Shown here: positions 19,760 to 28,519 of the stretch, one piece after another | Position numbering within the stretch: position 1 is the stretch's first letter | Layout: every line of letters starts with the position of its first letter | Assembly: GCF_041200025.1 (NCBI RefSeq) | Contig: NZ_CP165628.1 | Location: forward strand, 3,100,001-3,164,000 | Direction: 5' to 3' | Length of the DNA stretch: 64,000 bases | Source: Rouxiella sp. WC2420 | GTDB lineage: Bacteria; Pseudomonadota; Gammaproteobacteria; Enterobacterales; Enterobacteriaceae | The notes under the pieces: generated by a model | Databases searched by the model: none | Seen by the model: only the letters and a program-made list of their open reading frames with translations | Told to the model about the DNA's origin: nothing | Program-made: the position numbers and the translations under genes

Positions 19760-22129
19760 TTACTTACAGGTTAACGGGCCAATTTGTGGGATCCCTTCGG
19801 CCTTTTGGGGATAATCGAATTGCACGGAACAGACACCCGCAGCCGTAGTCACTTGCAAGCTGTTGTGCTGCTCCAGCGCGTCAAAATAAACCATGCCATC
19901 AAAACCAACCACCAGACTCGGGCCGCGAGAATTTAATCGCACCTGACTGCCTTCAGGGATAACCTTGCCAGTAACATCGGTCAGTATTACCTGCGCAGCC
20001 CTGATCGGTTTGATGGTGAATTTCACCATTGCACCAGAGCGATCGCCCGGCGTGGCGTTGGCATTAACCCTGGTTATCTGTGTATTGGCAGGCAGATCCA
20101 TGGGATCGATGCTCAACAGATTTCGTTGATAACTGTTCAACGGTGTGACCAGAAGCAGCCCTTTATCATTACTGTTGCCCACCAGGTTGTTTTGCAGTTT
20201 AACCGGCACATTCGCAACGCCATCGGTAGAAACCACCGCAAAACCATTGGTAATTTCCCGAGCGGCAAATAGCCCACCGCCCATCATTACCACGGATCCC
20301 GTTGCCCCTGCATAACCGTAATGACTATCAGGCAACGTGTTATAACCGGCATAAACCTTGCCATAATTCCCCTGATAACCCAGCTCTCCTTGCCCGCTCT
20401 GCCGAGAATCCTGCTGATTGGCCGCGACATTCCAGCCCCAACCTCCTTCAGAAGGCAACGACTGGCTGGCATTGGCAAGATACCCCGTGCTGCCATTAGT
20501 GCGCTGTACCGTGGTGCTGGCAGAAATGCGGTCGCTAAGCGTTACGGTGACCATCATGTAAAGACTGCGGTCTTTGCTGTTATCAATATTTTGATTTAGG
20601 CCCGCACTAATAAAGAAATTATCGCTGACCGGCTTGAACCAGTTGGCATTGGCATAGCGAATAGAACTTTCCTGAGGATAACGAAATTGCAGATAGCTGA
20701 GGCTGACATTGCCGAAATATCCGGTGTCATAACCAATAACGGCATTGCTGTTCAGTTCAGGTGGCGCTGCCCCATAATGGGTTGCTACATCATGATAATT
20801 GCCCGTGGTGGCCGTGGTGCTGGCAGCGAAACTAAAGCGACCGCCGGTCCAGCGGTAGCCGATACTGTAAAGTGATCCGCTTCTACCACGGTCGGAACTA
20901 AAGGCAAGCGAAGTTGAAATAGTGCCGCTGCGCGAACCGGGGATCCAGTCGCTGCTGACTCCGGCATTGGCAAGCCCGCTTGTTGCTTCAGAATGCGCCC
21001 CGGCAGTGAAACTATTGTTTACCCCATAGCGCCAGGTTCCGCTAAGCGCCGGCGCGCTGCCATAATCAAAAGAAGAGTAGCCATAATTCTTACGCACTAC
21101 GCCCAGCTCGGCTGACCAGTTTGTCAGTCCCTGGCGCAGCAGTTGCTGATCGTTATAGAAAGAAAAGCTTTGAGTCGTCGTTCTACCTAGTGCGTCGGTG
21201 GTGATAATTTGCGCATCACCAGCACCGCTAATACTGGGCATGGTGTTAATTTGGAAATTACCGGACGGGACCTGCCCGGTATAATATTTCATACCGTCGA
21301 CATACAGTTCGACGTTAGAAGGCAAAGTGGCCGACCCCAGGAACGACGGCAAAGGCGTAGTGCGAAGATTAGGTTGCAGGCTGTAGTCAGTACCAATTTG
21401 TATACCGGCAATTCGCGTCGGCCGTGACCAGGATAATGCGCCGGTCAACGTATCACCAATATTTACCGCAATTAACTGGTCTGGAAAGGACGATCTCCAG
21501 CTGGTATCCAACCGGTTTACCTGATTACGCTGACCAGAATATTGATTCTGCTCTGAATATTGGGTCAGCTGTGTCGAGCTGAATACTCCAGCCGAATTAA
21601 AGGCGCGAAACTCGGTGAAAGAATTAGCGGTGGTGCCATTTTGTTTAGCCGCATAAATATCATAGTTCAGCAGCATACCGCTGGAATTAGCTACCCCAGG
21701 ACGATTGTTATCATAATCATTAAGCTGAATAGTAGCTGAATCGAGTAAACTCAGTGGCCCTGTCAGGTCCAGCGTTTGTTGGTGGGCATCATAATCAATT
21801 TTTAATTGTTTAATATCGCTCAGGCACACCGCTTCTGATGCCCCTTTCGGCAACCGGAAACCCAGCTGGCGCAGGGTGCTTACGCTGGCATAGAGTTTTT
21901 TTTCGGCGTAACCAAAATGGGCCAGCCCCACATGATTTCCATTAAGGGTGACGTCAAGATATAGGTCTAAGCCGGGAATATGTGAATTATCATTAATAAT
22001 ACCGTCCACAGGTCCGCTATAATTATTAACGTCTGCGGACGCAGCTCCAGATATTAATATTCCATTAAGAAAAAAAACTTTTACCAGACGACTTGGGTTA
22101 CTACAAATCCTGTAGGGTTTTTTCACCAT
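19760..22129 (-). CDS. Outer membrane usher of an archaic (Csu-type) pilus
   Basis: The 789-residue protein is an outer membrane fimbrial usher. A signal sequence ends near residue 33 (ISGAASA). An N-terminal chaperone-binding domain, a beta-barrel rich in aromatic and Ser/Asn strands with a plug region (about residues 230-320: LPSFLGSATLPSNVELYVDG), and C-terminal domains ending with a Cys pair (CSVQFDYPQ ... LTCK) follow. The length fits archaic ushers (about 800 residues). It overlaps the end of the chaperone gene by 29 bases. It should secrete and assemble the spore-coat-U subunits at the cell surface. Confidence 0.9.
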   Translation of the reverse strand: MVKKPYRICSNPSRLVKVFFLNGILISGAASADVNNYSGPVDGIINDNSHIPGLDLYLDVTLNGNHVGLAHFGYAEKKLYASVSTLRQLGFRLPKGASEAVCLSDIKQLKIDYDAHQQTLDLTGPLSLLDSATIQLNDYDNNRPGVANSSGMLLNYDIYAAKQNGTTANSFTEFRAFNSAGVFSSTQLTQYSEQNQYSGQRNQVNRLDTSWRSSFPDQLIAVNIGDTLTGALSWSRPTRIAGIQIGTDYSLQPNLRTTPLPSFLGSATLPSNVELYVDGMKYYTGQVPSGNFQINTMPSISGAGDAQIITTDALGRTTTQSFSFYNDQQLLRQGLTNWSAELGVVRKNYGYSSFDYGSAPALSGTWRYGVNNSFTAGAHSEATSGLANAGVSSDWIPGSRSGTISTSLAFSSDRGRSGSLYSIGYRWTGGRFSFAASTTATTGNYHDVATHYGAAPPELNSNAVIGYDTGYFGNVSLSYLQFRYPQESSIRYANANWFKPVSDNFFISAGLNQNIDNSKDRSLYMMVTVTLSDRISASTTVQRTNGSTGYLANASQSLPSEGGWGWNVAANQQDSRQSGQGELGYQGNYGKVYAGYNTLPDSHYGYAGATGSVVMMGGGLFAAREITNGFAVVSTDGVANVPVKLQNNLVGNSNDKGLLLVTPLNSYQRNLLSIDPMDLPANTQITRVNANATPGDRSGAMVKFTIKPIRAAQVILTDVTGKVIPEGSQVRLNSRGPSLVVGFDGMVYFDALEQHNSLQVTTAAGVCSVQFDYPQKAEGIPQIGPLTCK

Positions 22130-22817
22130 TGATTGTTACTTCAATTTTGCTTCCATGGGTGTAGTTATCGTAAGAGACTGGTAATATCCAACGCATAGTC
22201 GCGCCTGGAAGAACGTAACCTAATAATCCAGGTGTAATATCTTTGCGAGTTCCTTTAGCACTGATATAAGTTGCTGCCGAGAGCTGTGCATGGCTATTCC
22301 CTAGATTATTGACCTCCAGAAAAGCTTTATTTCCAACATGTACAAGCCCCCACTGCAATTTTACCGATCCGACCGGCATACTGGCTGGCTGAATAAAAAC
22401 CGGAACCGAATAATGTAAAACAAATTGCAATTTATTCTTTTGAAGAATAGGCGGTGGTAATTCATCAATAGCCAGTCGATAAGCATCCTCCAGACTGTTG
22501 GAGGTTGGCCCTACGCGAATTATACGGATTAATTGCCGCTCTCCAGGAGCCAGTGCCAGCATTGGCGGACTGGCCACCAGCGACTGTGAAGCCGTTAAAT
22601 TATCGCTGAAGTTACTCTGACTCCAGCGATAAACTCGCACCTGAGCATTAACTACGTTATCGCCTTCATTGCTTAACCACAGTCCAGTTGCATTTTGGTT
22701 TCCCGGCAAGATCAAGGTTACCGGTGAAACCTGCAGGCCACTCGCCGCTGCCTGAATGCCCTAAACCGATGTCCCTAACAAGCATGCAAATACCCACTGC
22801 CGCACAAGCAATTTCAA
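22101..22817 (-). pseudogene. Periplasmic pilus chaperone (CsuC-like) with an in-frame amber codon in its signal peptide
   Basis: The mature part is an intact PapD-type chaperone: SPVTLILPGNQNATGLWLSNEG, LAPGERQLIRIIRVG (subunit-capping strand), VPVFIQP and a C-terminal domain to about 204 residues. The natural start appears to be TTG at 22817 with AGGAGA just upstream, giving MKLLVRQWVFACLLGTSV, then a TAG at 22763-22761 (codon 19), then GIQAAASGLQVSPVTLIL in the same frame. The remaining open frame starts only at an internal TTG (22715) with no signal peptide, which would leave the chaperone in the cytoplasm. Unless the TAG is a sequencing error or is suppressed, the pilus operon would be inactive. 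Confidence 0.75.
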
Positions 22818-22868
22818 CGTAATCTCCTTTCCTGGGTGGGCAACTTTGGATCAGTAAAGCTAAATTAA

Positions 22869-23399
22869 TCAGTAGTTCACCGTTACAGTAACAATATCGG
22901 CATAGCTGTCAGGCGTAAAATTGGCACTGGCCGCAGTGGCGTAAACGTTAAATGTTTGCGCTGCTCCGGTTCCGGTTGCTGCAACGCCGTTGCCCACTGT
23001 CGTAGTGGTCGCCGTATTGCCCCAGACTGGCCCAGTCGCTGAAGTCTGATTTAACTGATAAGGAACTTTATCGGTGTTGTTCGTAGCGTTGGCCACTGAT
23101 GACATTGAACCGGATCCCGTGGTCGTGCCGCCGTTGACAGTAGAGGGAGACAGGCCAATAAAGTAAGGGGTAGTTTTGGAGCAATTAGCAGTGATAACAC
23201 TGGTACCGCTGGTATTAGCCGCCGTGGAGTCAACAGATCCAAGATTGATATTGGAACCTGAACCGGCAGTAACACTACAAGATTTGAGGATGGTAATCAG
23301 GACCTGAAACGTCCCGGTGACGGTCGCTGCATTAGCCGAGGGAATAATGGCTAAAGCCAAGCAAGATAACAGGATACGGGGTGCCAGCTTTGATTTCAT
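22869..23399 (-). CDS. Spore-coat-U-domain major pilin subunit (CsuA/B-like)
   Basis: The 176-residue secreted subunit has a signal peptide (MKSKLAPRILLSCLALAIIPSANA) and a single spore coat U domain, with a Cys pair (LKSCSV ... TANCSK) and the closing strand YATAASANFTPDSYADIVTVTVNY-type ending. It is the first gene of the four-gene pilus operon, so it should be the main shaft subunit. GAGGG lies seven bases before the ATG. Its C-terminus closely matches that of the two-domain protein at 18763, which supports a shared assembly route. Confidence 0.87.
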   Translation of the reverse strand: MKSKLAPRILLSCLALAIIPSANAATVTGTFQVLITILKSCSVTAGSGSNINLGSVDSTAANTSGTSVITANCSKTTPYFIGLSPSTVNGGTTTGSGSMSSVANATNNTDKVPYQLNQTSATGPVWGNTATTTTVGNGVAATGTGAAQTFNVYATAASANFTPDSYADIVTVTVNY

Positions 23400-24461
23400 A
23401 TCTTAACCCTCATGATGGAAAGCAATTTTTTATGATATGCAGCAACAAACACATTAGTGAATATAATGTAATAATTCTTAACATGCCAGATTGAATTTCA
23501 GTTAAGGTAGGTTTAATCGCTACTTATTGATTATCAATGGGATCTAAACCACATTTTTATCGAAAGTTAACATTCACTAATGAATTCACCCCCCTCTTTT
23601 CATAAGAAAATTATGAGATTTTCTTTACGTTTGCTTATCACTTCACATCAGCAAATAACTACATATCAGTTAAAAACTACACATCAGCAAATAACTACAT
23701 ACCAGTAAAACTAATTTTTGCCTGAGCTGAGCCTCTCCTACTCTACCCTGTTCAGCATGTCATGGACGCCCCCGCAATCGCCGAGGCCAAAAGCACCAAA
23801 CCAGGAATCCAAAAATCCGTTATCTATTATATTTTCAACTTTTTGAACCAACCCCTGTTGAAATAAGCACTGTTAATAAAAGCATGTTCTTAAAAACAGT
23901 ATTGACTCTATTCCTAATCATCGTAGAGTGGTCATCAACGGCAGCGATAAATGAGTTCGCCGTTAATATTAAATATGCTCTTTGTATCGAAAAATACGTT
24001 TTTGCTGTTTCATTAAATTATTTTTTGCGATAAAGGCCACGAAGTTTGTTGTATGAGTAATCGGAGTCACGAATATTGCATTCTCACCGATTAATGCTTT
24101 CAGGCCACGTAGTCAGTATCGACAATCGCAGGATGGGGACCAAAACGCGATGATGTAAGGCTATGTTTTATTGGATATAGTTGCGATAACGCCCTTGAAA
24201 AAGGCTTTTAACAACATCGCAATGAAAGTAAGGCCGCGCATCAAAGAGTCTATATCGCGAGGGGAAATGAACGTGTTTGACTTACTCCACCTTTATTCAA
24301 TACAAGGTAGGAAAGTTATTAAAACGGGTATTTATTTGGGAGGTTTGGTGATAAATCTAACGCCCGATGTTATCTGTTTCAAGCATGGACATTTATAGCA
24401 GTATCTAAATTGAAAGTACTCATTAAGTTATTAATGTTAAATATCAAGTCTGAAGTAACCT
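23400..24461. other. Long gene-poor intergenic stretch
   Basis: About 1.06 kb between the divergent end of the pilus operon and the SulP terminator. It holds the tandem repeats and presumably the pilus promoter. A 75-codon frame at 24171-24398 starts with TTG, has no clear ribosome site and no recognisable product, so I do not call it a gene. The stretch could be decayed coding sequence, but I cannot name a parent. Confidence 0.5.
23637..23710. repeat. Four degenerate 18-bp tandem repeats upstream of the pilus operon
   Basis: Units read approximately TTCACATCAGCAAATAA, CTACATATCAGTTAAAAA, CTACACATCAGCAAATAA and CTACATACCAGTAAAACT. The first and third share a 27-base block with one mismatch at a 36-base period. 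They lie about 240 bases before the pilin start. Confidence 0.7.
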
Positions 24462-24492
24462 AAAAGCCCTGGCTATCAAAGTCAGGGCTTTT
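24462..24492 (-). terminator. Terminator of the SulP transporter gene
   Basis: Ten-base arms AAAAGCCCTG and CAGGGCTTTT around an 11-base loop, ten bases past the minus-strand SulP stop, with A/T ends that give a U run on either strand. Confidence 0.8.
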
Positions 24493-24501
24493 ATCTTTGT
24501 A

Positions 24502-26007
24502 TTAACCGAGATTTCCGCTCAGCTTACTATGGAAGTCGCTGCTGCGGCCATCAAGCCCTTCAATGGTAACTTGAGCGCCATAGCGCTGGTAACGGTATTC
24601 GATACCGTCAAGAGCAGCTACCGTTGAAGCATCCCAAATTTGCGCATGAGTCAAGTCGATAATGACCCGTTTCGGATCGTGAGCATAATCAAAGTGTTCG
24701 AAAAGGTCATTGCTGCTGGCGAAGAATAACGGGCCGTGTACGGTATAACGCACGCTATCACCGTCTTCACTGACGGCACGTTCAGCGTGAATGACATGCG
24801 CAATGCGGCGAGCAAACAGAATCATCGCCACCACAGCACCGGCCAATACCCCGAGCGCCAGGTTGCTGGTCCACACTGTAATCGCCACAGTAAGCACCAT
24901 AATCAGCGTTTCCGACCACGGCATGCGTTTCAGCGTTGCCGGGTGCAGGCTGTGCCAGTTCACTGTTTTCACCGCCACCACCATCATGATACCAGCCAGC
25001 ACCACCATCGGAATTTGCGCCAACAGCTTGCTCAGCGTGGTCACCAACATCAGTAAAACCACCGCGGCAGCTACGGTTGAAACCCTGCTCCGCGCCTTGC
25101 CCAGTTCAACGTTTACAATAGTCTGACCGATCATCGCACAACCGGCGATACCACCATAAAAACCGGCAAGAATGTTGCCTACACCAAGCCCCCAGGATTC
25201 GCGGCGCTTGCTGGAAGGCGTGTCGGTTAAATCATCCACCAGTTTGGCGGTCAGCAGTGATTCCATTAGCCCGACAAAAGCCACACTCAGCGCCGTCGGC
25301 CAGATAATTTGCAGCGTTTGCCAGTTCAGCGGCACCAGCAAGTGAGTAAAGCCCGGCAGACCGGCGCTCATCGGGCCTTCATCACCGACGTTTGGCATTC
25401 TGTAGCCCATCAGCAGCGCCACGGCGGTAACCACAATAATGGCAATCAGCGGCGAAGGCACAGTTTTGAGGATTCTTGGTAACAGCAGGACAATCAATAG
25501 CGTGACGGCAAACATTACCCAAACCAGATTGGATTGCCCCCAAACGTGCGGCACCTGTGCGAAAAATATGAGGATCCCCAACGCATTGACGAAACCGATC
25601 ATCACCGAACGTGGGATATAACGCATCATGCGAGACAGGCCGGAAAGGCCAAACAAGATTTGAACCATTCCGCCCAGAATCACCGTTGGCAAAATGTATT
25701 CGACACCGTGAGCGTGGACCATCGGCCCAATCACCAGCGCCACTGAACCCGCCGCAGCCGATACCATCGCCGGACGACCGCCCAGAATAGAAAGCGTCAA
25801 ACACAACACGATCGAGGCTATCAAACTGACTTTTGGATCGACACCCGCAATCACTGAAAAGGAAATAACCTCGGGGATCAGTGCCAGCGCAGTCACCACT
25901 CCTGCCAGACATTCCCGGGTCAAAAGCTTTGGAGATTTTAGAACCTGCGAAACCCGCATTGCCTGATCCAACTCGTCTACGGCAGACGGGTTATGACTGT
26001 CATTCAT
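24502..26007 (-). CDS. SulP-family inorganic anion transporter with STAS domain
   Basis: The membrane protein of about 501 residues belongs to the SulP/SLC26 group, which moves sulfate, bicarbonate or dicarboxylates. It has ten or more hydrophobic helices and the family stretch LTRECLAGVVTALALIPEVISFSVIAGV. A short C-terminal STAS domain (RVIIDLTHAQIWDASTVAALDGIEYRYQRYG) follows. The frame can be opened to a GTG at 26070, but a promoter-like TATAAT lies inside that extension, so the ATG at 26007 (MNDSHNPS) is preferred. A divergent LysR gene starts at 26135 and probably regulates it. The transported anion cannot be read from sequence. Confidence 0.87.
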   Translation of the reverse strand: MNDSHNPSAVDELDQAMRVSQVLKSPKLLTRECLAGVVTALALIPEVISFSVIAGVDPKVSLIASIVLCLTLSILGGRPAMVSAAAGSVALVIGPMVHAHGVEYILPTVILGGMVQILFGLSGLSRMMRYIPRSVMIGFVNALGILIFFAQVPHVWGQSNLVWVMFAVTLLIVLLLPRILKTVPSPLIAIIVVTAVALLMGYRMPNVGDEGPMSAGLPGFTHLLVPLNWQTLQIIWPTALSVAFVGLMESLLTAKLVDDLTDTPSSKRRESWGLGVGNILAGFYGGIAGCAMIGQTIVNVELGKARSRVSTVAAAVVLLMLVTTLSKLLAQIPMVVLAGIMMVVAVKTVNWHSLHPATLKRMPWSETLIMVLTVAITVWTSNLALGVLAGAVVAMILFARRIAHVIHAERAVSEDGDSVRYTVHGPLFFASSNDLFEHFDYAHDPKRVIIDLTHAQIWDASTVAALDGIEYRYQRYGAQVTIEGLDGRSSDFHSKLSGNLG

Positions 26008-26050
26008 ATTATTTGTATTCTCTAGTATTTGTTTGTTGTATGTATTTACG

Positions 26051-26056
26051 ATTATA
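26051..26056 (-). promoter_or_regulatory. Probable -10 element of the SulP gene
   Basis: A perfect TATAAT on the minus strand about 44 bases before the preferred ATG. No good -35 was seen, as expected for a LysR-activated promoter. Confidence 0.4.
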
Positions 26057-26134
26057 CCCTGCGTAATCACTTAATATGCAGCGGATGGTAAGAAACAGTA
26101 TAATCTGCGAAACATCTTTGCAGGAACCGAGACA

Positions 26135-27070
26135 ATGTATGACGCCAGCGCGATAAACTTTCGTACTTTGCTATTTTTTATCGGCGTTTTTGATGCGCAA
26201 AGTTTCTCGCTGGTGGCGCGAAGAGAAGGCGTATCGGCATCGATGGTGTCTAGAGTGATCCTTCAATTGGAAGATACCCTCGGGCAGCAGCTGTTTTATC
26301 GCAATACTCGGGCCGTGATCCCCACCGAAGCCGGTCGTTTATTCGTGGAATATGCTCGCACCATGACCGAGCAGCTCAGCGAGGCGCGCAAAGAATTGCA
26401 AGACCGGGCTTTAGAACCCGCAGGTCTGATCAGAATCAATGCGCCGGTATTTTTTGGACAAAGGCACATTGCGCCGTGGCTGACCGGTTTGTCCACGCGC
26501 TACCCTCGCCTGTTGATGGAACTAATTCAGACCGATGACTACATAGATCCCCATCGCGATGCCTCTGACGTGATTTTTCGCATTGGCACACTGACCGACT
26601 CCTCGATTCATGCGCGCGTACTCTGCACCCAGCGCTATCATCTGGCAGCGTCGCCGCAATATATAGAAAAATACGGCGCTCCCGAAAAACCCGAACAGCT
26701 GCCTGGGCACAAATGTCTGGTGTATGGCGGTTCGTCCGGCCCTAACCGCTGGTTGTTCCGCGCGCCTGATAGCAGTTGGGCGCATTCGCCTGTTGCCGCC
26801 CTGCTGACCTCCAATAACGCCGAAACGCTGTTAACCGCGGCGCTTGACGGCATGGGCATGGTGCTATTTCCTGACTGGTTGATAGGCGACAGCATCAAGA
26901 AAGGCGAGCTGGTGATAGTCATGAGCGACTATCAGGCTGCGATTAAAACCGAGCCGCAGCACATTGCCGCGATTTACCCGCACGCGCGCCATCCGCCGCT
27001 GAATGTCAGGGCGGTGATTGACTATTTTGTGGAGGTTTACGGCACACCGCCATACTGGCAGTTTGACTGA
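26135..27070 (+). CDS. LysR-family transcriptional regulator, divergent from SulP
   Basis: The 311-residue protein has an N-terminal LysR helix-turn-helix (LFFIGVFDAQSFSLVARREGVSASMVSRVILQLEDTLGQQLFYRNTR, about residues 13-60). The C-terminal effector domain carries GLIRINAPVFFGQRHIAPWL and the TAALDGMGMVLFPDWLI block of the common LysR substrate-binding fold. It shares a 127-base promoter region with the SulP transporter and so is its likely regulator. The inducer is unknown. Confidence 0.88.
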   Translation: MYDASAINFRTLLFFIGVFDAQSFSLVARREGVSASMVSRVILQLEDTLGQQLFYRNTRAVIPTEAGRLFVEYARTMTEQLSEARKELQDRALEPAGLIRINAPVFFGQRHIAPWLTGLSTRYPRLLMELIQTDDYIDPHRDASDVIFRIGTLTDSSIHARVLCTQRYHLAASPQYIEKYGAPEKPEQLPGHKCLVYGGSSGPNRWLFRAPDSSWAHSPVAALLTSNNAETLLTAALDGMGMVLFPDWLIGDSIKKGELVIVMSDYQAAIKTEPQHIAAIYPHARHPPLNVRAVIDYFVEVYGTPPYWQFD

Positions 27071-27082
27071 CGAGAAAAGTGC

Positions 27083-27109
27083 GGCTCCCCCACGTTGCGG
27101 GGGAGAGCC
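27083..27109. terminator. GC-rich hairpin between convergent LysR and cytochrome genes
   Basis: GGCTCCCCCACG pairs imperfectly with CGGGGGAGAGCC, followed by ATTATTTTAG. It lies 12 bases after the LysR stop and 6 bases from the cytochrome stop, so it may serve both. Confidence 0.55.
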
Positions 27110-27115
27110 ATTATT

Positions 27116-28519
27116 TTAGGCTTTCTTCTTGCGTCTGAAGAACACAATCAGCGCGATGATAATCAGTACCCCAATCAAGCCTGCCAGAATCAACAGGTAT
27201 CCTGGAATAACCGTTACACTGTTTTCGCGCAGACTTTTGACTGACGGGGCATCCACCGCCGTGCCGCCGTGCCCAAACTGGGTGCGAACATAGTTGGTCA
27301 GGGTCGCAATCTGCGCATCGTTGAGATTATCCCCAAAGCCAGGCATCACAATATGCTCACCGGCACCGTTCACACGATCGACGCCGTGCAGGATAATCTG
27401 CACCAGATTATTCGGCTTGTCAGAACCCACTACACTGTTCTGCGACAGTGAAGGATAAAACTTGTTATCGCCAATCCCCTGCCCGTTAGTGCCGTGACAG
27501 CTAGCACAGTTTCCGTTGAATAATACCGCACCCGAAGGGTTGGCATCGTCAATCGGCATACCGCGCACATCTTGTGTAATATCGCTCTGAGCATTCAGAC
27601 CTGCGCTAGAACGGTCTTTTGACGACGTTTGCTGCGCAGGCACACTTTTAATATAGGTGGCCAGCGCGCTGAGATCTTCAGGCGTAAGGAAACGCAGGCT
27701 GTGAGATATGACATCTGCCATCCCGCCGCCGGTAGTGGCTTTGCCCGGCAGTGAACCGCTGCGCAAGTACTGCATCAGATCATCGTGACTCCAAGTGCCA
27801 ATCCCCGAGGTTTTATCAGACGAAATATTAAACGCCTCCCAACCGTCAACCATGGCTCCGGCGTAAGCTTTATCGCTCAAGCCCATTGCCAGATTACGCG
27901 GCGTATGGCACTCCTCACAGTGTCCCAGCGCGGTGGCAACATACTTACCCCGGTTCCATTCAGCACTCTGCTTTGGATCCTCTTCAAACGGCTTGAAGTG
28001 GAAGTTGATCAGATTCCAGCCCTTGAGCGCCAGACGCTGGTTATAAGGGAAGCCTAACTCGTTAGCGGGCGGATTATGATTCACCCCCTGAATCGACATG
28101 AAATACGCATACATCGCATGGATGTCTGCATCGGTCAGTTTCGAGTAAGAAGTATAAGGCATCGCCGGATACAGGTTTTGCCCGTCAGCTCTGATGCCGT
28201 GCTTAAGCGCATCGCTGAACTGTTGCTCGGTCCAGTTGCCGATACCGGTCGTTTTATCAGGTGTGATGTTCGAGGAGTAGATCACCCCGAACGGCGTTTT
28301 AAATGCCAGCCCACCAGCAAACGTCGTGCCGCCCTCAGAGGTATGGCACACCTCGCAGTCAGCTGCCTTGGTGAGATATTCCCCCTGCTTGACCAGACTC
28401 AGAGTTTGGCTGCCCGACGCTGGCGTTTGCGCATAACTGGCGGCGCTGAATAATAAACCGGCAAGCGACAGCATTTTGAAAGAGGTTTTCAGCGATGTTT
28501 TCATTAAGAGTCGCATCAT
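27116..28519 (-). CDS. Triheme cytochrome c subunit of a membrane-bound FAD sugar/polyol/gluconate dehydrogenase
   Basis: The protein of about 467 residues passes electrons from the flavoprotein to ubiquinone at the periplasmic face. Three CxxCH heme sites are present at about residues 55-59 (CEVCH), 201-205 (CEECH) and 338-342 (CASCH). It has an N-terminal signal peptide (LAGLLFSAASYA) and a C-terminal membrane anchor (PGYLLILAGLIGVLIIIALIVFF) ending in RRKKKA. The frame opens to a GTG at 28531, but ATG 28519 with GAGGAG eleven bases upstream is preferred and overlaps the flavoprotein stop. The small/large/cytochrome order matches the gluconate 2-dehydrogenases of Erwinia and Pantoea. A 2-ketogluconate, sorbitol or fructose dehydrogenase is also possible. 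Confidence 0.88.
   Translation of the reverse strand: MMRLLMKTSLKTSFKMLSLAGLLFSAASYAQTPASGSQTLSLVKQGEYLTKAADCEVCHTSEGGTTFAGGLAFKTPFGVIYSSNITPDKTTGIGNWTEQQFSDALKHGIRADGQNLYPAMPYTSYSKLTDADIHAMYAYFMSIQGVNHNPPANELGFPYNQRLALKGWNLINFHFKPFEEDPKQSAEWNRGKYVATALGHCEECHTPRNLAMGLSDKAYAGAMVDGWEAFNISSDKTSGIGTWSHDDLMQYLRSGSLPGKATTGGGMADVISHSLRFLTPEDLSALATYIKSVPAQQTSSKDRSSAGLNAQSDITQDVRGMPIDDANPSGAVLFNGNCASCHGTNGQGIGDNKFYPSLSQNSVVGSDKPNNLVQIILHGVDRVNGAGEHIVMPGFGDNLNDAQIATLTNYVRTQFGHGGTAVDAPSVKSLRENSVTVIPGYLLILAGLIGVLIIIALIVFFRRKKKA

Noticed and set aside
23637-23710. Short repeats considered as a CRISPR array
   Set aside because: The units are about 18 bp, directly adjacent and degenerate, with no distinct spacers and no cas genes nearby.
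24171-24398. 75-codon TTG-started frame between the pilus and SulP genes
   Set aside because: No ribosome site, no recognisable motif and an atypical composition. It may be decayed coding sequence, but the parent could not be named.
26008-26070. N-terminal extension of the SulP protein to GTG 26070
   Set aside because: The extension covers a TATAAT promoter element, is hydrophilic and low in conservation signals, and the internal ATG gives the normal family start.
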